From assembly GCA_052318935.1 (NCBI GenBank), contig JBQRKO010000015.1: a stretch of 64,000 bases of DNA; one strand, written 5' to 3'. Made by a program: the position numbers and the translations under genes. The notes beneath the pieces were generated by a model. It was not told the DNA's origin, searched no databases, and saw only the letters and a program-made list of their open reading frames with translations. Below are positions 44,923 to 54,311 of the stretch, piece after piece. Numbering within the stretch: position 1 is the first letter of the stretch; every line of letters starts with the position of its first letter. Source of the stretch: Niallia sp052318935 (GTDB lineage Bacteria > Bacillota > Bacilli > Bacillales > Cytobacillaceae).

Positions 44923-45168
44923 ATGAATAAAAATAGATATTTATTATGTTTGTTATTATGTGGAGTACTTCTATATTATGGAGTTCCAAGACTGGCACCA
45001 TATAATGATGGTTTGGCTGGTGTTTTCTCCCTCAGCTGGCTAGCATTTGCGCTTATGGTGATAGCAGGGAATTTAACCGCTATTTTATATACACCAAAAA
45101 ATAAGCAGCAACCAAATAAAAAAATCAACAAGATGCAAAAGAGAAAAAAGGTTCGTTATTATCAGTAG
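44923..45168 (+). CDS. Small membrane protein, two helices (81 aa)
   Basis: An 81-residue protein with two probable transmembrane segments (LLCLLLCGVLLYYGVPRL and GVFSLSWLAFALMVIAGNLTAILY) and a very basic C-terminal tail (KKINKMQKRKKVRYY). The start ATG 44923 follows GAAGGAGGAA. It is monocistronic, with its own terminator. I do not recognise the family; the positive tail suggests a cytoplasmic C-terminus. Confidence 0.75.
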   Translation: MNKNRYLLCLLLCGVLLYYGVPRLAPYNDGLAGVFSLSWLAFALMVIAGNLTAILYTPKNKQQPNKKINKMQKRKKVRYYQ

Positions 45169-45211
45169 AAGTAGTGGACAGGACAAATAATACACGAATG
45201 TTATTATTCAT

Positions 45212-45256
45212 AAAAACTCCCATGAAGAACGAGTACGCGTCTCCATGGGAGTTTTC
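45212..45256 (+). terminator. Terminator of the small membrane protein gene
   Basis: AAAAACTCCCATG pairs with CATGGGAGTTTT. The rest of the 319-bp gap holds the ytoI promoter. Confidence 0.8.
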
Positions 45257-45319
45257 TGTGTAAAGAAATTTTCTTTACGTATATTTTTTTGTTTTCCTTA
45301 CTTGAGAAAAGATAAGTAA

Positions 45320-45348
45320 TTGAATCCGGCGCATATAGACTCTATAAT
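45320..45348 (+). promoter_or_regulatory. Sigma-A promoter of ytoI
   Basis: TTGAAT (45320-45325) and TATAAT (45343-45348) with a 17-bp spacer, about 140 bp upstream of the start. Confidence 0.7.
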
Positions 45349-45487
45349 AAAGATAATAATTGTGTTTTTATTTGTGTTGGATTTAAAAAGTAACAGATAC
45401 ATAATTATAAAAAGTACAGAATTTTCAATCTGAATTTTTAATTAAGTAATTGCTTTTGTATTGGAAATAAAAATGAGGGTGAACGTT

Positions 45488-46810
45488 TTGGCTACTAAAC
45501 ATGAACAAATATTAAGTTATATTGATGAATTGCAAGTTGGTGAAAAGATTTCTGTAAGGCAAATAGCCAAAGCGCTGAGTGTAAGTGAGGGAACTGCATA
45601 TCGCGCGATTAAAGAGGCTGAAAATAAGGGATATGTAAGCACTATTGAACGAGTTGGTACCATTCGTATTGAAAGAAAAAAGAAAGAAAATATCGAAAAG
45701 CTAACCTACGCAGAAGTCGTTAATATTGTCGATGGACAAGTTCTTGGTGGAAAAGCAGGCTTACATAAAACATTAAACCGTTTTGTCATTGGTGCAATGA
45801 AACTAGATGCTATGATGCGCTACACTGGTGCAGGAAATTTATTAATTATCGGAAATCGTGTTCGTGCACATGAGCTTGTTTTAAAAGCAGGGGCAGCAGT
45901 ATTAATTACTGGCGGTTTCGATACAGAAGATCATATCAAACGGTTGGCTGATGATTTGCAACTTCCCGTCATTTCAACTAGCTATGATACTTTTACAGTT
46001 GCAGCAATGATTAATCGAGCGATTTTTGATCAATTAATAAAAAAAGAAATCGTACTTGTTGAAGATATATTAACTCCGTTAGAGGATACAGTCTATTTAA
46101 GAATAATGGATAAAGTAGAGGATTGGCATAAGCTTAATCAGGAGACATTACATGGAAGGTTTCCAGTTGTAGATCAAAATATGAAAGTACAAGGGATGAT
46201 CACTTCCAAGGATATCATTGGAAAATCCAATGATCTATCTATTGATAAGATTATGACAAAACAACCGATGACTGTAAGCGGGAAGACGAGTGTGGCTTCC
46301 TGTTCCCATATGATGGTATGGGAAGGAATTGAAATGCTTCCTGTTGTAGATGAAACAAATCATTTAGTTGGGATTATAAGCAGACAAGATGTATTAAAAG
46401 CACTGCAGATGAATCAGAGGCAGCCGCAAACAGGCGAAACAATTGATGATATTGTGACAAACCAGCTGGTATTAACAAAAGGAAAAGCAAAAGGGGAAAA
46501 TTCTTTTACGTGTGAAGTCACCCCACAAATGACTAATCATATTGGAACTATTTCGTATGGAGTATTTACTACTATCGTCACAGAAGCAGTAAACAGAGTG
46601 TTAAGAGGAGGATATAAAAAAGGAGACCTTGTCGTCGAAAACATGACCATCTACTTTATCAAACCAGTTCAGATGGACAGTGTCATTGAAATTTTCCCGA
46701 AAATTTTAGAAGTTGGAAGAAAGTTTGGAAAAGTGGATGTGGAAGTATTTAACCAAGACGTTCTCGTAGGCAAGGCAATGATGATGTGCCAATTGATTGA
46801 TAGAAATTAA
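45488..46810 (+). CDS. ytoI: YtoI: HTH, DRTGG, CBS and hotdog domain protein
   Basis: A 440-residue cytoplasmic protein with an N-terminal winged helix (ISVRQIAKALSVSEGTAYRAIKEAENKGY), a DRTGG domain (to about residue 190), two CBS motifs (RFPVVDQNMKVQGMITSKDIIG; MLPVVDETNHLVGIISRQDVLK) and a C-terminal hotdog (thioesterase-like) domain. CBS domains usually sense adenine nucleotides. The function is unknown. The start is TTG 45488 after GAGGGTGAA, which gives an N-terminus like B. subtilis YtoI (439 residues). A small ytpI gene that follows in B. subtilis is missing here. Confidence 0.88.
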   Translation: MATKHEQILSYIDELQVGEKISVRQIAKALSVSEGTAYRAIKEAENKGYVSTIERVGTIRIERKKKENIEKLTYAEVVNIVDGQVLGGKAGLHKTLNRFVIGAMKLDAMMRYTGAGNLLIIGNRVRAHELVLKAGAAVLITGGFDTEDHIKRLADDLQLPVISTSYDTFTVAAMINRAIFDQLIKKEIVLVEDILTPLEDTVYLRIMDKVEDWHKLNQETLHGRFPVVDQNMKVQGMITSKDIIGKSNDLSIDKIMTKQPMTVSGKTSVASCSHMMVWEGIEMLPVVDETNHLVGIISRQDVLKALQMNQRQPQTGETIDDIVTNQLVLTKGKAKGENSFTCEVTPQMTNHIGTISYGVFTTIVTEAVNRVLRGGYKKGDLVVENMTIYFIKPVQMDSVIEIFPKILEVGRKFGKVDVEVFNQDVLVGKAMMMCQLIDRN

Positions 46811-46930
46811 GAAAAGCGGAAGCGCCTTGAATAGACCCGAAGAAAAATGTTCTCTTGGCTCAAAAGTGCATTTTACTTTTAGAGACAAGAGGTTATCTTT
46901 CACAGGGGCTAGGCGCTGAAGCTAGACAAA
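46811..46930. repeat. Family C hairpin repeat (C3)
   Basis: It starts GAAAAGCGGAAGCGCCTTGA and ends GGCGCTGAAGCTAGACAAA. It stands in direct tandem with C4, of which the first ~70 bp are nearly identical. Confidence 0.8.
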
Positions 46931-47230
46931 GAAAAGCGGAAGCGCCTTGAATAGACCCGAAGAAAAATGTTCTCTTGGCTCAAAAGTGCACTTTACTTTT
47001 GGCTGTTTCGTATAGATTGTTGCTTTTAAACCCGCAGCCCGAATACACTTCGCTTTCCGTGGGCGAGCGTCGAGCCTCCTCGTGTGGGGTCTCGTCTTTC
47101 TCGCATTCCCACAGGAGTCTACGTGTATTCAGTCTGCTGAGTACATAAAAACAACAAACTCGGAGAAAACAGCCTTACTTTTAGAGGCAAAGGGTTATTT
47201 TTCACAAGGGTTAGGCGCTGGAGCTAGACA
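46931..47230. repeat. Family C hairpin repeat (C4), split by a family B element
   Basis: The left part (46931-47000) ends GCACTTTACTTTT and the right part resumes at 47175 with TTACTTTTAGAGGCAAAGGG, continuing to GGCGCTGGAGCTAGACA. The B6 element sits in between. Confidence 0.85.
47001..47174. repeat. MITE-like repeat, family B (B6), inserted in C4
   Basis: A 174-bp copy starting GGCTGTTTCGTATAGATTGT and ending GGAGAAAACAGCC. It is flanked by a perfect 8-bp duplication TTACTTTT (46993-47000, 47175-47182), which occurs once at the same place in the intact C3. Confidence 0.95.
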
Positions 47231-47286
47231 GTTATCTAACTAGAAACATAAAAATTTTTATACTTTAAAGTGGACAGGAGAAAAAT

Positions 47287-48222
47287 ATGAAACAAAATAT
47301 ACTCGATGCTATAAAAAAATACGAAACAATCATAATTCATAGACATATTCGCCCAGATCCAGATGCATATGGATCACAAGGTGGACTAGCGGAAATCATT
47401 AAAGCATCATTTCCGACTAAAAAAGTATACACAGTTGGTAAAGAAGAAACGTCCTTACATTTTTTAAGAAGACTAGATGTAATAGAAGATAGTGAATATA
47501 CAAATGCATTAGTGATTGTTTGTGATACTGCCAACCAAGACAGAGTATGTGATAAAAGATATACAACAGGAGACATGCTAATTAAAATAGACCATCATCC
47601 AAATGATGATGCATATGGTGATCTTGTCTGGGTAGATACGTCTGCAAGTTCTACTAGTGAATTGATTTACGAGTTTTATTTATTTGGCAAAGAACAAGGG
47701 TTAATATTAAATGATGAAGCAGCGAGGCTGTTATATGCAGGAATTGTAGGAGACACGGGTAGATTTTTGTACCCGAGTACAACAGAAAAAACGTTCAGTT
47801 ACGCTGGAGATCTAATTAATTATGATTTCTCCAGAACAGATATATATAATCAAATGTATGAGCTAGACCCGAATGTGATTAAATTAAGTGGATATGTGCT
47901 GCAAAATTTTGTGATGGTGGAAAGTGGCGTAGCATATATGGCGATAAAAAAAGAAATATTAAATCAATTTGAGGCAACACCTTCTCAAGCTTCTATGCTT
48001 GTTGGAAATTTAGGAAACATTAAAGGTGTTAAAGTATGGGTATTCTTTATTGAAGAAGAAGACCAAATCAGAGTAAGATTCCGTTCAAAAGGACCAATAA
48101 TTAATGTTATTGCCAAGAAGTATAATGGAGGCGGGCATCCGCTGGCATCAGGAGCAAGTATAACGGATTGGGATACCGTTCCTTCTATTATTAGTGATTT
48201 GGAAGAAATTTGTAAAAAATAA
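47287..48222 (+). CDS. nrnA: Bifunctional oligoribonuclease / pAp phosphatase NrnA
   Basis: A 311-residue DHH-DHHA1 phosphoesterase. DHH-family metal motifs are IIHRHIRPDPDAYGSQGGL, VIVCDTANQDR and IDHHPNDDAYGD; the DHHA1 domain has the final KYNGGGHPLASGAS. It removes nucleotides from very short RNAs and hydrolyses 3'-phosphoadenosine 5'-phosphate. ATG 47287 follows GACAGGAG. It is equivalent to B. subtilis NrnA/YtqI (313 residues). Confidence 0.95.
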   Translation: MKQNILDAIKKYETIIIHRHIRPDPDAYGSQGGLAEIIKASFPTKKVYTVGKEETSLHFLRRLDVIEDSEYTNALVIVCDTANQDRVCDKRYTTGDMLIKIDHHPNDDAYGDLVWVDTSASSTSELIYEFYLFGKEQGLILNDEAARLLYAGIVGDTGRFLYPSTTEKTFSYAGDLINYDFSRTDIYNQMYELDPNVIKLSGYVLQNFVMVESGVAYMAIKKEILNQFEATPSQASMLVGNLGNIKGVKVWVFFIEEEDQIRVRFRSKGPIINVIAKKYNGGGHPLASGASITDWDTVPSIISDLEEICKK

Positions 48223-48445
48223 TAAAAAGAGGAGTAGAAAATGTAATAATTGCAGAAACTTTAGGCTGATCGAAAACGTTTGTATTTCGAGGCGTGAAGC
48301 TTTGGGAGGAGCGGCGGGCAACAGGATGTTGGTCAGAACGATGTTGTCACAGGACGTGACGTAATTAGTCGTTCATCCTCTTTTTCCTGGTAATGAGCAT
48401 CCGAGCAAGGCGAACAACGAAGAAATCGAGCGTTTCTCGACAGCC
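48223..48445. other. GC-elevated structured gap between nrnA and ytrI
   Basis: It starts AAAAAGAGGAGTAG, a copy of the terminator arm at its far end, and holds motifs such as TTTCGAGGCG, GGAGGAGCGGCGGGC and GAAATCGAGCGTTTCTCGAC (itself a hairpin). It has no reading frame. It is either a degenerate repeat or an untranslated RNA. Confidence 0.35.
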
Positions 48446-48482
48446 AAAGAGGAGTGGAATCATCATGCTACTCCTCTTTTTA
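48446..48482 (+). terminator. Bidirectional terminator between nrnA and ytrI
   Basis: AAAGAGGAGTGG pairs with CTACTCCTCTTTTT. It touches the ytrI stop codon and can work on both strands. Confidence 0.8.
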
Positions 48483-48989
48483 GTCTGCAAAAGCTACACT
48501 AATTTCGATATAAACAGTCGTGTAAATAAATAATTCGGTTACTTTAAACTTATAGCGTTTGCCGTCTGAAAGGATGACTTTGTTTTCAATCGATTTTTTT
48601 AATAATTCTCTGCTTTTAAACACTTGATCCATATCTTTAGCAATAATGGTGCTAAGATCATCTTTTATAGATACTTCCATTTCATGTACACTTACAGGAT
48701 TGATATCATATCTTTTTTTATCTTTACTATTAATTTTTACTATTAAATCTTGGATAGTTAATTTTTCCTCTGTGTTTTTATTTAAGTTTGAAAATTCTTT
48801 TTGCCAAATATCTTTTTCATTTTCTAGCTCGGCAATGGTATCTTTTTGCGCTTTTAATTCTTTGCTGTACCGTTCTTGCCACACGCCAAACATAAATAAA
48901 AAAATGCACCAGCTGATTAAACCTCCAATGACCATTCCAGCAAAAAAACGTTGAAATGCTGGGCTCTTATACAATGGTGGAACTCTCAT
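48480..48989 (-). CDS. ytrI: Sporulation membrane protein YtrI
   Basis: A 169-residue protein with one N-terminal membrane helix (FQRFFAGMVIGGLISWCIFLFMFG), a coiled-coil segment (SKELKAQKDTIAELENEKDIWQKEF) and a C-terminal beta-rich domain facing away from the cytoplasm. It starts directly after the ytrH stop (TAAATG) with CAGGAGT as ribosome site. YtrH and YtrI are made in the mother cell and needed for efficient sporulation in B. subtilis. Confidence 0.9.
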   Translation of the reverse strand: MRVPPLYKSPAFQRFFAGMVIGGLISWCIFLFMFGVWQERYSKELKAQKDTIAELENEKDIWQKEFSNLNKNTEEKLTIQDLIVKINSKDKKRYDINPVSVHEMEVSIKDDLSTIIAKDMDQVFKSRELLKKSIENKVILSDGKRYKFKVTELFIYTTVYIEISVAFAD

Positions 48990-49322
48990 TTATATATACT
49001 CCTGTGTAATCCATTTAATTAGGGTTGCGCCTGTTTGTGCACCACCAAATGCAGAAACGATCAATAAAATTTGTTTAAAGAGATCTTTTGTGGCAGCATC
49101 CAACAATCCTTTTTCAAAGCTGTATATCGTATCAAATGTCCCGCCAATTGCGGTTACAATAGCCCAAATCCTGATCATATCTGATATTCGATGAACTTCT
49201 GTAAGCAGCGGTTTACCTGTCAGAAAAGCTGCAAGCCCACCAACAAGTGTTCCTCCTACCATTACGCCGAGAGCAATAAAATAACTTTCAATAAAAGATG
49301 AAAAAAATGGCTGTTGATTCAT
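48990..49322 (-). CDS. ytrH: Sporulation membrane protein YtrH
   Basis: A 110-residue membrane protein with about three hydrophobic segments (ESYFIALGVMVGGTLVGGLAAF, IWAIVTAIGGTFDTIYSF, QILLIVSAFGGAQTGATLI). The start is ATG 49322 (MNQQPFFSSF) after TGAGGT; a five-residue extension is unlikely. It is first gene of ytrHI, transcribed divergently from dnaE, with a sigma-E promoter match upstream. Confidence 0.92.
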   Translation of the reverse strand: MNQQPFFSSFIESYFIALGVMVGGTLVGGLAAFLTGKPLLTEVHRISDMIRIWAIVTAIGGTFDTIYSFEKGLLDAATKDLFKQILLIVSAFGGAQTGATLIKWITQEYI

Positions 49323-49361
49323 TTTATTTAACCTCACATTTTTGGATAATGATCTTACTTC

Positions 49362-49390
49362 ATCATATGGACAAACATCCTTAAATATGA
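49362..49390 (-). promoter_or_regulatory. Sigma-E promoter of ytrHI
   Basis: On the minus strand TCATATT (49390-49384), a 14-bp spacer and CATATGAT (49369-49362) fit the mother-cell sigma-E consensus (KMATATT, 14, CATACAMT). It is 40 bp upstream of ytrH. Confidence 0.75.
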
Positions 49391-49532
49391 ATTATTTGCT
49401 AAGTTAAGAAGGGAAATGAGAACGTATTTTCTTTTTTCTTTTAAACCTACTATAATAGTAAGAAAACGAATGTTATTCTAATAAAAATTAATTTTTTTTA
49501 TAAATGAGCCAAGATATAGGGTGGTGAAAATA

Positions 49533-51519
49533 ATGTCATTTGTTCATTTGCAAGTTTCTAGTGCGTTTAGTCTTCTTTCCAGTACAGCTTCTATTAAACA
49601 ATTAGTAACTGAAGCTAAAAATAGGGGCTATAAAGCAGTTGCACTAACAGATCGCAATGTTATGTATGGGGCAGCCTCCTTTTATAAGGAATGTCTAAAT
49701 ATAGGGATAAAGCCTATCATTGGATTGACGGTAGATGTCATTAGTGAAGACAACGAGCAAGCGAACCCGCTCGTATTACTGGCAAAAAACAATATTGGCT
49801 TCCAGCAGCTTCTGAAAATTTCCAGCGCTATTCAAACAAAAAATCCAAAAGGGATTCCTATCAAGTGGTTGAAACATTATTCGGAAGGATTATTTGCAAT
49901 AACGCCTGGAAGAGAAGGAGAAATAGAACAATCTTTATTAGCAGAAGATTATACTCATGCTAAAAATATCGTTCATTTGTATAAAAATATATTTGCTCCA
50001 GGTCACTTTTTTCTAACGATTCAAAACCATGAGATTTCGCAACAAAATGTATTAAATGACCGTATTTTAAAGCTAGCCGAACAAGAACAGGTGAAAAGAG
50101 TAGCGGCAAATAATGTTTTATATGCGAATCAAGAGGATCATTTTGCTCATAGATGTTTAACAGCATTAAAAAATGGAATGAAATTAGCTGACATACATAA
50201 GGATGAATGGGATACAGATCAGTATTATTTAAAAGATAAAGTGGAAATGCTTGAACTATTTTCAAGTGATCCAGATGTGTTAGAAAATACGTGGAATCTT
50301 GCGGACAGCTGCAACATAGAAATGGATAAACAAATAACCGGGTTGCCAAAATATCCTGTTCCAACAGAAAAAACGGCGCAAAAGTATTTGGAAGAATTGT
50401 GCCAGCGAGGATTAATGGAAAGGTATGGACAACCAACAAGCGAACATATCGAACGTCTTCGTTATGAACTGAAAATCATTAATAAAATGGATTATAGTGA
50501 TTATTTTTTAATCGTTTGGGATTTTATGAAATATGCAAGAGAAAATGATATTTTAACAGGCCCTGGAAGAGGTTCAGCTGCCGGTTCTATTGTTGCTTAT
50601 GTTTTGTATATAACAGATGTTGATCCAATCAAATACCATTTATTATTTGAACGTTTTCTAAACCCTGAACGGATTACGATGCCGGATATTGATATTGACT
50701 TTCCAGATGTTAAACGAGAAAAAGTAATAGAATATGTAAAAAATAAATATGGAGAGTTGCATGTTGCTCAAATTATTACATTTGGAACGCTTGCTGCGAA
50801 GGCATCGTTAAGAGATGTAGGACGTGTTTTCGGTTTATCGATGCAGGAATTAGAAGGATTGTCTCGTTCTATTCCATCTAAAATAGGAATTACCTTAAAG
50901 CAAAGTATAAAACAATCTCAAAGTTTGCAAACCTTTGTCGCAGAGTCACCAAGAAACCAAACAATCTTTGAAACTGCTTGCAAACTGGAAGGGTTGCCGC
51001 GCCATACTTCTACACACGCTGCTGGGGTAGTATTAAGCGAACAGCCGCTAATTCAGATTATCCCTATCCAATCAGGTCATGAAAATATTTATTTAACGCA
51101 ATACAGCATGGAGTATTTGGAAGAGCTGGGACTATTAAAAATGGATTTTTTAGGGTTGAGAAATCTTTCTTTAATAGAGTCAATCATAGATATTATTTTT
51201 CGTGTGACGAAGCAAAAAATATCCATTAAAGAAATTCCACTTGATGATCCGGCCGTTTATCAGTTATTAAGCAGTGGAGAAACAACCGGAATATTCCAGT
51301 TAGAATCTGATGGAATGAGAAATGTATTAAAAAAATTACAACCTACAGAATTTGAAGACATTGTAGCAGTAAATGCACTTTATCGTCCTGGTCCAATGGA
51401 AAATATTCCGTTGTATATTAATAGAAAGCATGGAAAAGAACCAATTCATTACTATCACGATGACTTAAAAGATATTTTAGAGAGTACGTACGGGGTTATT
51501 GTATACCAAGAACAAATCA
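49533..51519 (+). CDS. dnaE: DNA polymerase III alpha subunit DnaE, exon 1
   Basis: The first 662 codons plus one base of dnaE, the error-prone Gram-positive replicative polymerase that extends primers. It contains the PHP domain (MSFVHLQVSSAFSLLSS onward) and the polymerase palm, with the catalytic Asp cluster PDIDIDFPD (385-391). The start is ATG 49533, with GGGTGGTGA as ribosome site. The frame reads GVIVYQEQI and is then interrupted by a group II intron; without splicing it would end seven residues later (a TAA at 51537). Joined to exon 2 (54312-55684) it gives 3360 bp, exactly 1120 codons, and restores QEQIMQIASKMAGF. The complete protein is 1119 residues (B. subtilis about 1115). Confidence 0.95.
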
Positions 51520-52289
51520 GTGTGACACGTTTCGCATAAGGAATACATCCGAAAAGCGACATACCTATAAAAGGTAGAGAACTTATAACTTGAAGTTAGG
51601 AATGATAGGGTAACGCCTTGAAACTAACTCCCTAATACTCCAACATGGGATAAAATTTTAGGGATTTTATCTTATGAAGCTTGGTGAAGTCGGCAGAAGC
51701 AACCTAAGTCAAGAAAGATACAAGTAAAGATTGGTACAAAAGTGGCTAGAGCCCACCTGTCAGGAAAGTATTAAGTAATCGATATGGTTCGTGATATGCC
51801 GGGGGTCTACAAAATACTCATGGTGAGAATGTTTATTTATAAAAACTGACGAACTTCCGAATGTAAGTGTCTAAAGTTCTAGATAGTCGAAAGGCTATTA
51901 CCACTTTAAATGTGGGGTTAGTGAGGTAGAGTAAAAGTTGATTTTATGAAATACCTTATAGTGTTACAGGCACTATCGAAGCTAACAGGCGCAAAGGAAG
52001 CACCTAAAAGTATATGTAAAGATAAAGTTATGGGAACGTGGAAAGCTTAGAACGTGGAGAAATCCTAATTTCGATGAAACGGTAATAAGGAAAAGCTTAA
52101 AGCTATAACTTATTTTAATCTAAGTGAAAGTAGTGCCACAGTACCGAAGAAACCATGATAATAAGTGGTGGAGGGATAGGCACAAGTCAAGAGTTAAATT
52201 CAAAAGTTATAATAAGGTAATCAGAGGTTCGAGTAAGACTAAGAGAGGTAATCCACCTTGAGTGAAAACTCAAAGGAGGTACACCGACT

Positions 52290-54152
52290 TTGACAATGAA
52301 TGTAGAAGAAAAGGCTTTGAAAAAGGGTTCGCTTAGATTCAATGAGTACTATGATATCCAAAGTGTATACGATAATCTTTATAAGGATTCTCAACAAGGT
52401 AAAGATTTTAAAGGGATTATGGAAATAATAACTAGTCGAGAAAACATTTTGGTAGCATATAGGAAAATAAAATCAAATAAAGGAAGTCTAACAGCGGGTT
52501 GTAATAAGAAAACGATTAAGGACTTAACAAAATTTAATCCTGAGGAAATTGTGGAATATGTTAGAAAGAGACTTAGTAACTATCATCCCCATAGAGTAAG
52601 AAGAGTTCTAATTCCTAAAGCAAATGGAAAACAAAGACCTTTAGGGATACCAACGATAGAAGATAGGATAATACAGCAATGTATAAAACAAGTACTTGAA
52701 CCAATATGTGAAGCTAAATTCTATGATTATTCATTTGGATTTAGACCAAACAGAAGTACCAAACATGCAATTGCGAGATGTTATCACCTAATGCAAAGAA
52801 GTTATTTGCATTACGTAGTGGATATAGATATAAAAGGATTCTTCGACAATGTAAATCATGGAAAACTGCTTAAACAGATTTGGAGTATGGGAATCAAGGA
52901 TAAAAGATTGATTTCTATTATCTCGAAAATGTTAAAGGCAGAAATTGTTGGAGAAGGAATCCCTAATATAGGAACTCCTCAAGGAGGAATCTTATCGCCT
53001 CTTCTATCAAATATCGTTCTTAATGAACTCGACTGGTGGATAAATTCACAATGGGATGGATTAAAAACTAAACATCAATATAGTTGCTCAATTGCAGTAA
53101 ACAGAGCTTTAAGTAAAACAGGATTAAAGGAAATGCATATCGTTCGATATGCAGATGACTTTAAAATCTTTTGCAGAACTCTAACAGAGGCAAGAATAAT
53201 CAAAGCAGCAACAACAAAATGGTTAAAAGAAAGATTATTCTTGGAGATAAGTGAGGAAAAATCCAATATAGTTAACCTTAAAAAGAACTATTCAGAATTT
53301 CTTGGATTCAAAATGAAAGTAGTTCGTAAAGGGACAAAATGGAGTGCACACAAAAAGAGTAGCAAAGATAAATTTACTGTAAAGTCGATAATGAATGATA
53401 AAGCATTGAGCAAATCTATCGAAAAAGTCAAATCGGTTGTAAAACAAATACAACATGGTAAACCAAAAGAATTGTCAAAGAATATAGGAATATATAATGC
53501 GACAATAAGTGGTTTACACAACTATTACAATGCCGCGTCTCACGTGAGTAAAGATTTTCATAAAGTGGATTACCTTACTTTAAATATTAGGAGAAATCGC
53601 TTTAAAGACATTGAAACACCATCTGGGACAATGAGTAAATTTATTAAAGATAATTACGGTGAGAGCAAAGGAATTCATTACTTATGTAGTCAAGCAATAA
53701 TACCAATTGCTAAAATATCACATAAGGCTCCAATGCAATTCAAAAAGGAAATATGCAATTACACTGTCAGGGGAAGAGCACTAATACATCAATCATTAAA
53801 TTATGACATTCAAAGAAAGATTCAATATCTAATGAAAACCCCAGTACTAAGTGAAAGCATAGAGTACAATGACAACCGATTATCCTTATTCTCAGCCCAA
53901 AATGGTAAGTGTGGAATATCAAACGAAATATTAGATATTGGTGAAATACAATGTCATCATAAGAAGCCTAGAAAATTAGGCGTGGATGACAAATACCAAA
54001 ACCTAATAATAGTAAGAGCGAAAATTCACAGGTTAATTCATTCAACAAATCCTGAAAAGATAAAAGAATTGTTATATGAATTAAACCTTAAAGAAGAACA
54101 AATTCGAAAAGTAAACAAACTTAGAAGAAAATGTGGATTAGAAGCGATATAA
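52290..54152 (+). CDS. Group II intron reverse transcriptase/maturase with HNH endonuclease
   Basis: A 620-residue intron-encoded protein. RT blocks are intact: RVLIPKANGKQRPLGIPTIEDR, FYDYSFGFRPNRSTKHA, VVDIDIKGFFDNV, GTPQGGILSPLLSN and the catalytic YADD at 287-290. The X/maturase region follows (about 390-500), then a C-terminal HNH nuclease (about 535-590: NGKCGISNEIL, CHHKKPRKLG with H556-H557, RLIHSTN). It helps its intron splice and retrohome by cutting the bottom strand and copying the RNA. TTG 52290 lies nine bases after AAAGGAGGT; the ATG two codons later is too far for ideal spacing. It lies within intron domain IV. Confidence 0.93.
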   Translation: MTMNVEEKALKKGSLRFNEYYDIQSVYDNLYKDSQQGKDFKGIMEIITSRENILVAYRKIKSNKGSLTAGCNKKTIKDLTKFNPEEIVEYVRKRLSNYHPHRVRRVLIPKANGKQRPLGIPTIEDRIIQQCIKQVLEPICEAKFYDYSFGFRPNRSTKHAIARCYHLMQRSYLHYVVDIDIKGFFDNVNHGKLLKQIWSMGIKDKRLISIISKMLKAEIVGEGIPNIGTPQGGILSPLLSNIVLNELDWWINSQWDGLKTKHQYSCSIAVNRALSKTGLKEMHIVRYADDFKIFCRTLTEARIIKAATTKWLKERLFLEISEEKSNIVNLKKNYSEFLGFKMKVVRKGTKWSAHKKSSKDKFTVKSIMNDKALSKSIEKVKSVVKQIQHGKPKELSKNIGIYNATISGLHNYYNAASHVSKDFHKVDYLTLNIRRNRFKDIETPSGTMSKFIKDNYGESKGIHYLCSQAIIPIAKISHKAPMQFKKEICNYTVRGRALIHQSLNYDIQRKIQYLMKTPVLSESIEYNDNRLSLFSAQNGKCGISNEILDIGEIQCHHKKPRKLGVDDKYQNLIIVRAKIHRLIHSTNPEKIKELLYELNLKEEQIRKVNKLRRKCGLEAI

Positions 54153-54228
54153 TTTAATATTTAAAGCCTTACATTCTCAAATCATTGAAAACCTTATTAG
54201 ATAATAAATGAATTCAAATCTTGATGGA

Positions 54229-54262
54229 ACGCCGTATGAGGTGAAAGTCTCACGTACGGTGT
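54229..54262 (+). ncRNA. Group II intron domain V
   Basis: A 34-nt hairpin ACGCCGTATGAG-GTGAAAGT-CTCACGTACGGTGT, the catalytic core of group II introns. The triad is CGC (54230-54232), as in IIB/IIC rather than IIA types. Domain VI occupies 54263-54311. Confidence 0.92.
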
Positions 54263-54311
54263 GGAGTGGGGGAAAAGTTGGAGATAACATCAAATACTTA
54301 CCTATCACTAT

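Larger units (their letters stand above)
51520..54311 (+). mobile_element. Group II intron inserted in dnaE
   Basis: A 2792-bp intron with 5' end GTGTG (consensus GUGYG) and 3' end ACTAT (ends AT). Structured RNA of about 770 nt precedes the maturase gene, and domains V and VI follow it. Exon pairing supports the boundaries: ACCAAG (51505-51510, IBS2) with CTTGGT (51681-51686, EBS2), and AAATCA (51514-51519, IBS1) with TGATTT (51939-51944, EBS1). EBS1 lies in a loop closed by GAGGTA / TACCTT. The likely branch-point A is 54304, eighth from the 3' end. It is in the same orientation as dnaE, as required for splicing. The intron appears complete and potentially still mobile. Confidence 0.95.

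Noticed and set aside
50000..54311. dnaE as a frameshifted or insertion-inactivated pseudogene
   Set aside because: The interruption has exact group II intron boundaries and removal restores the frame perfectly, so it is an intron-containing gene.
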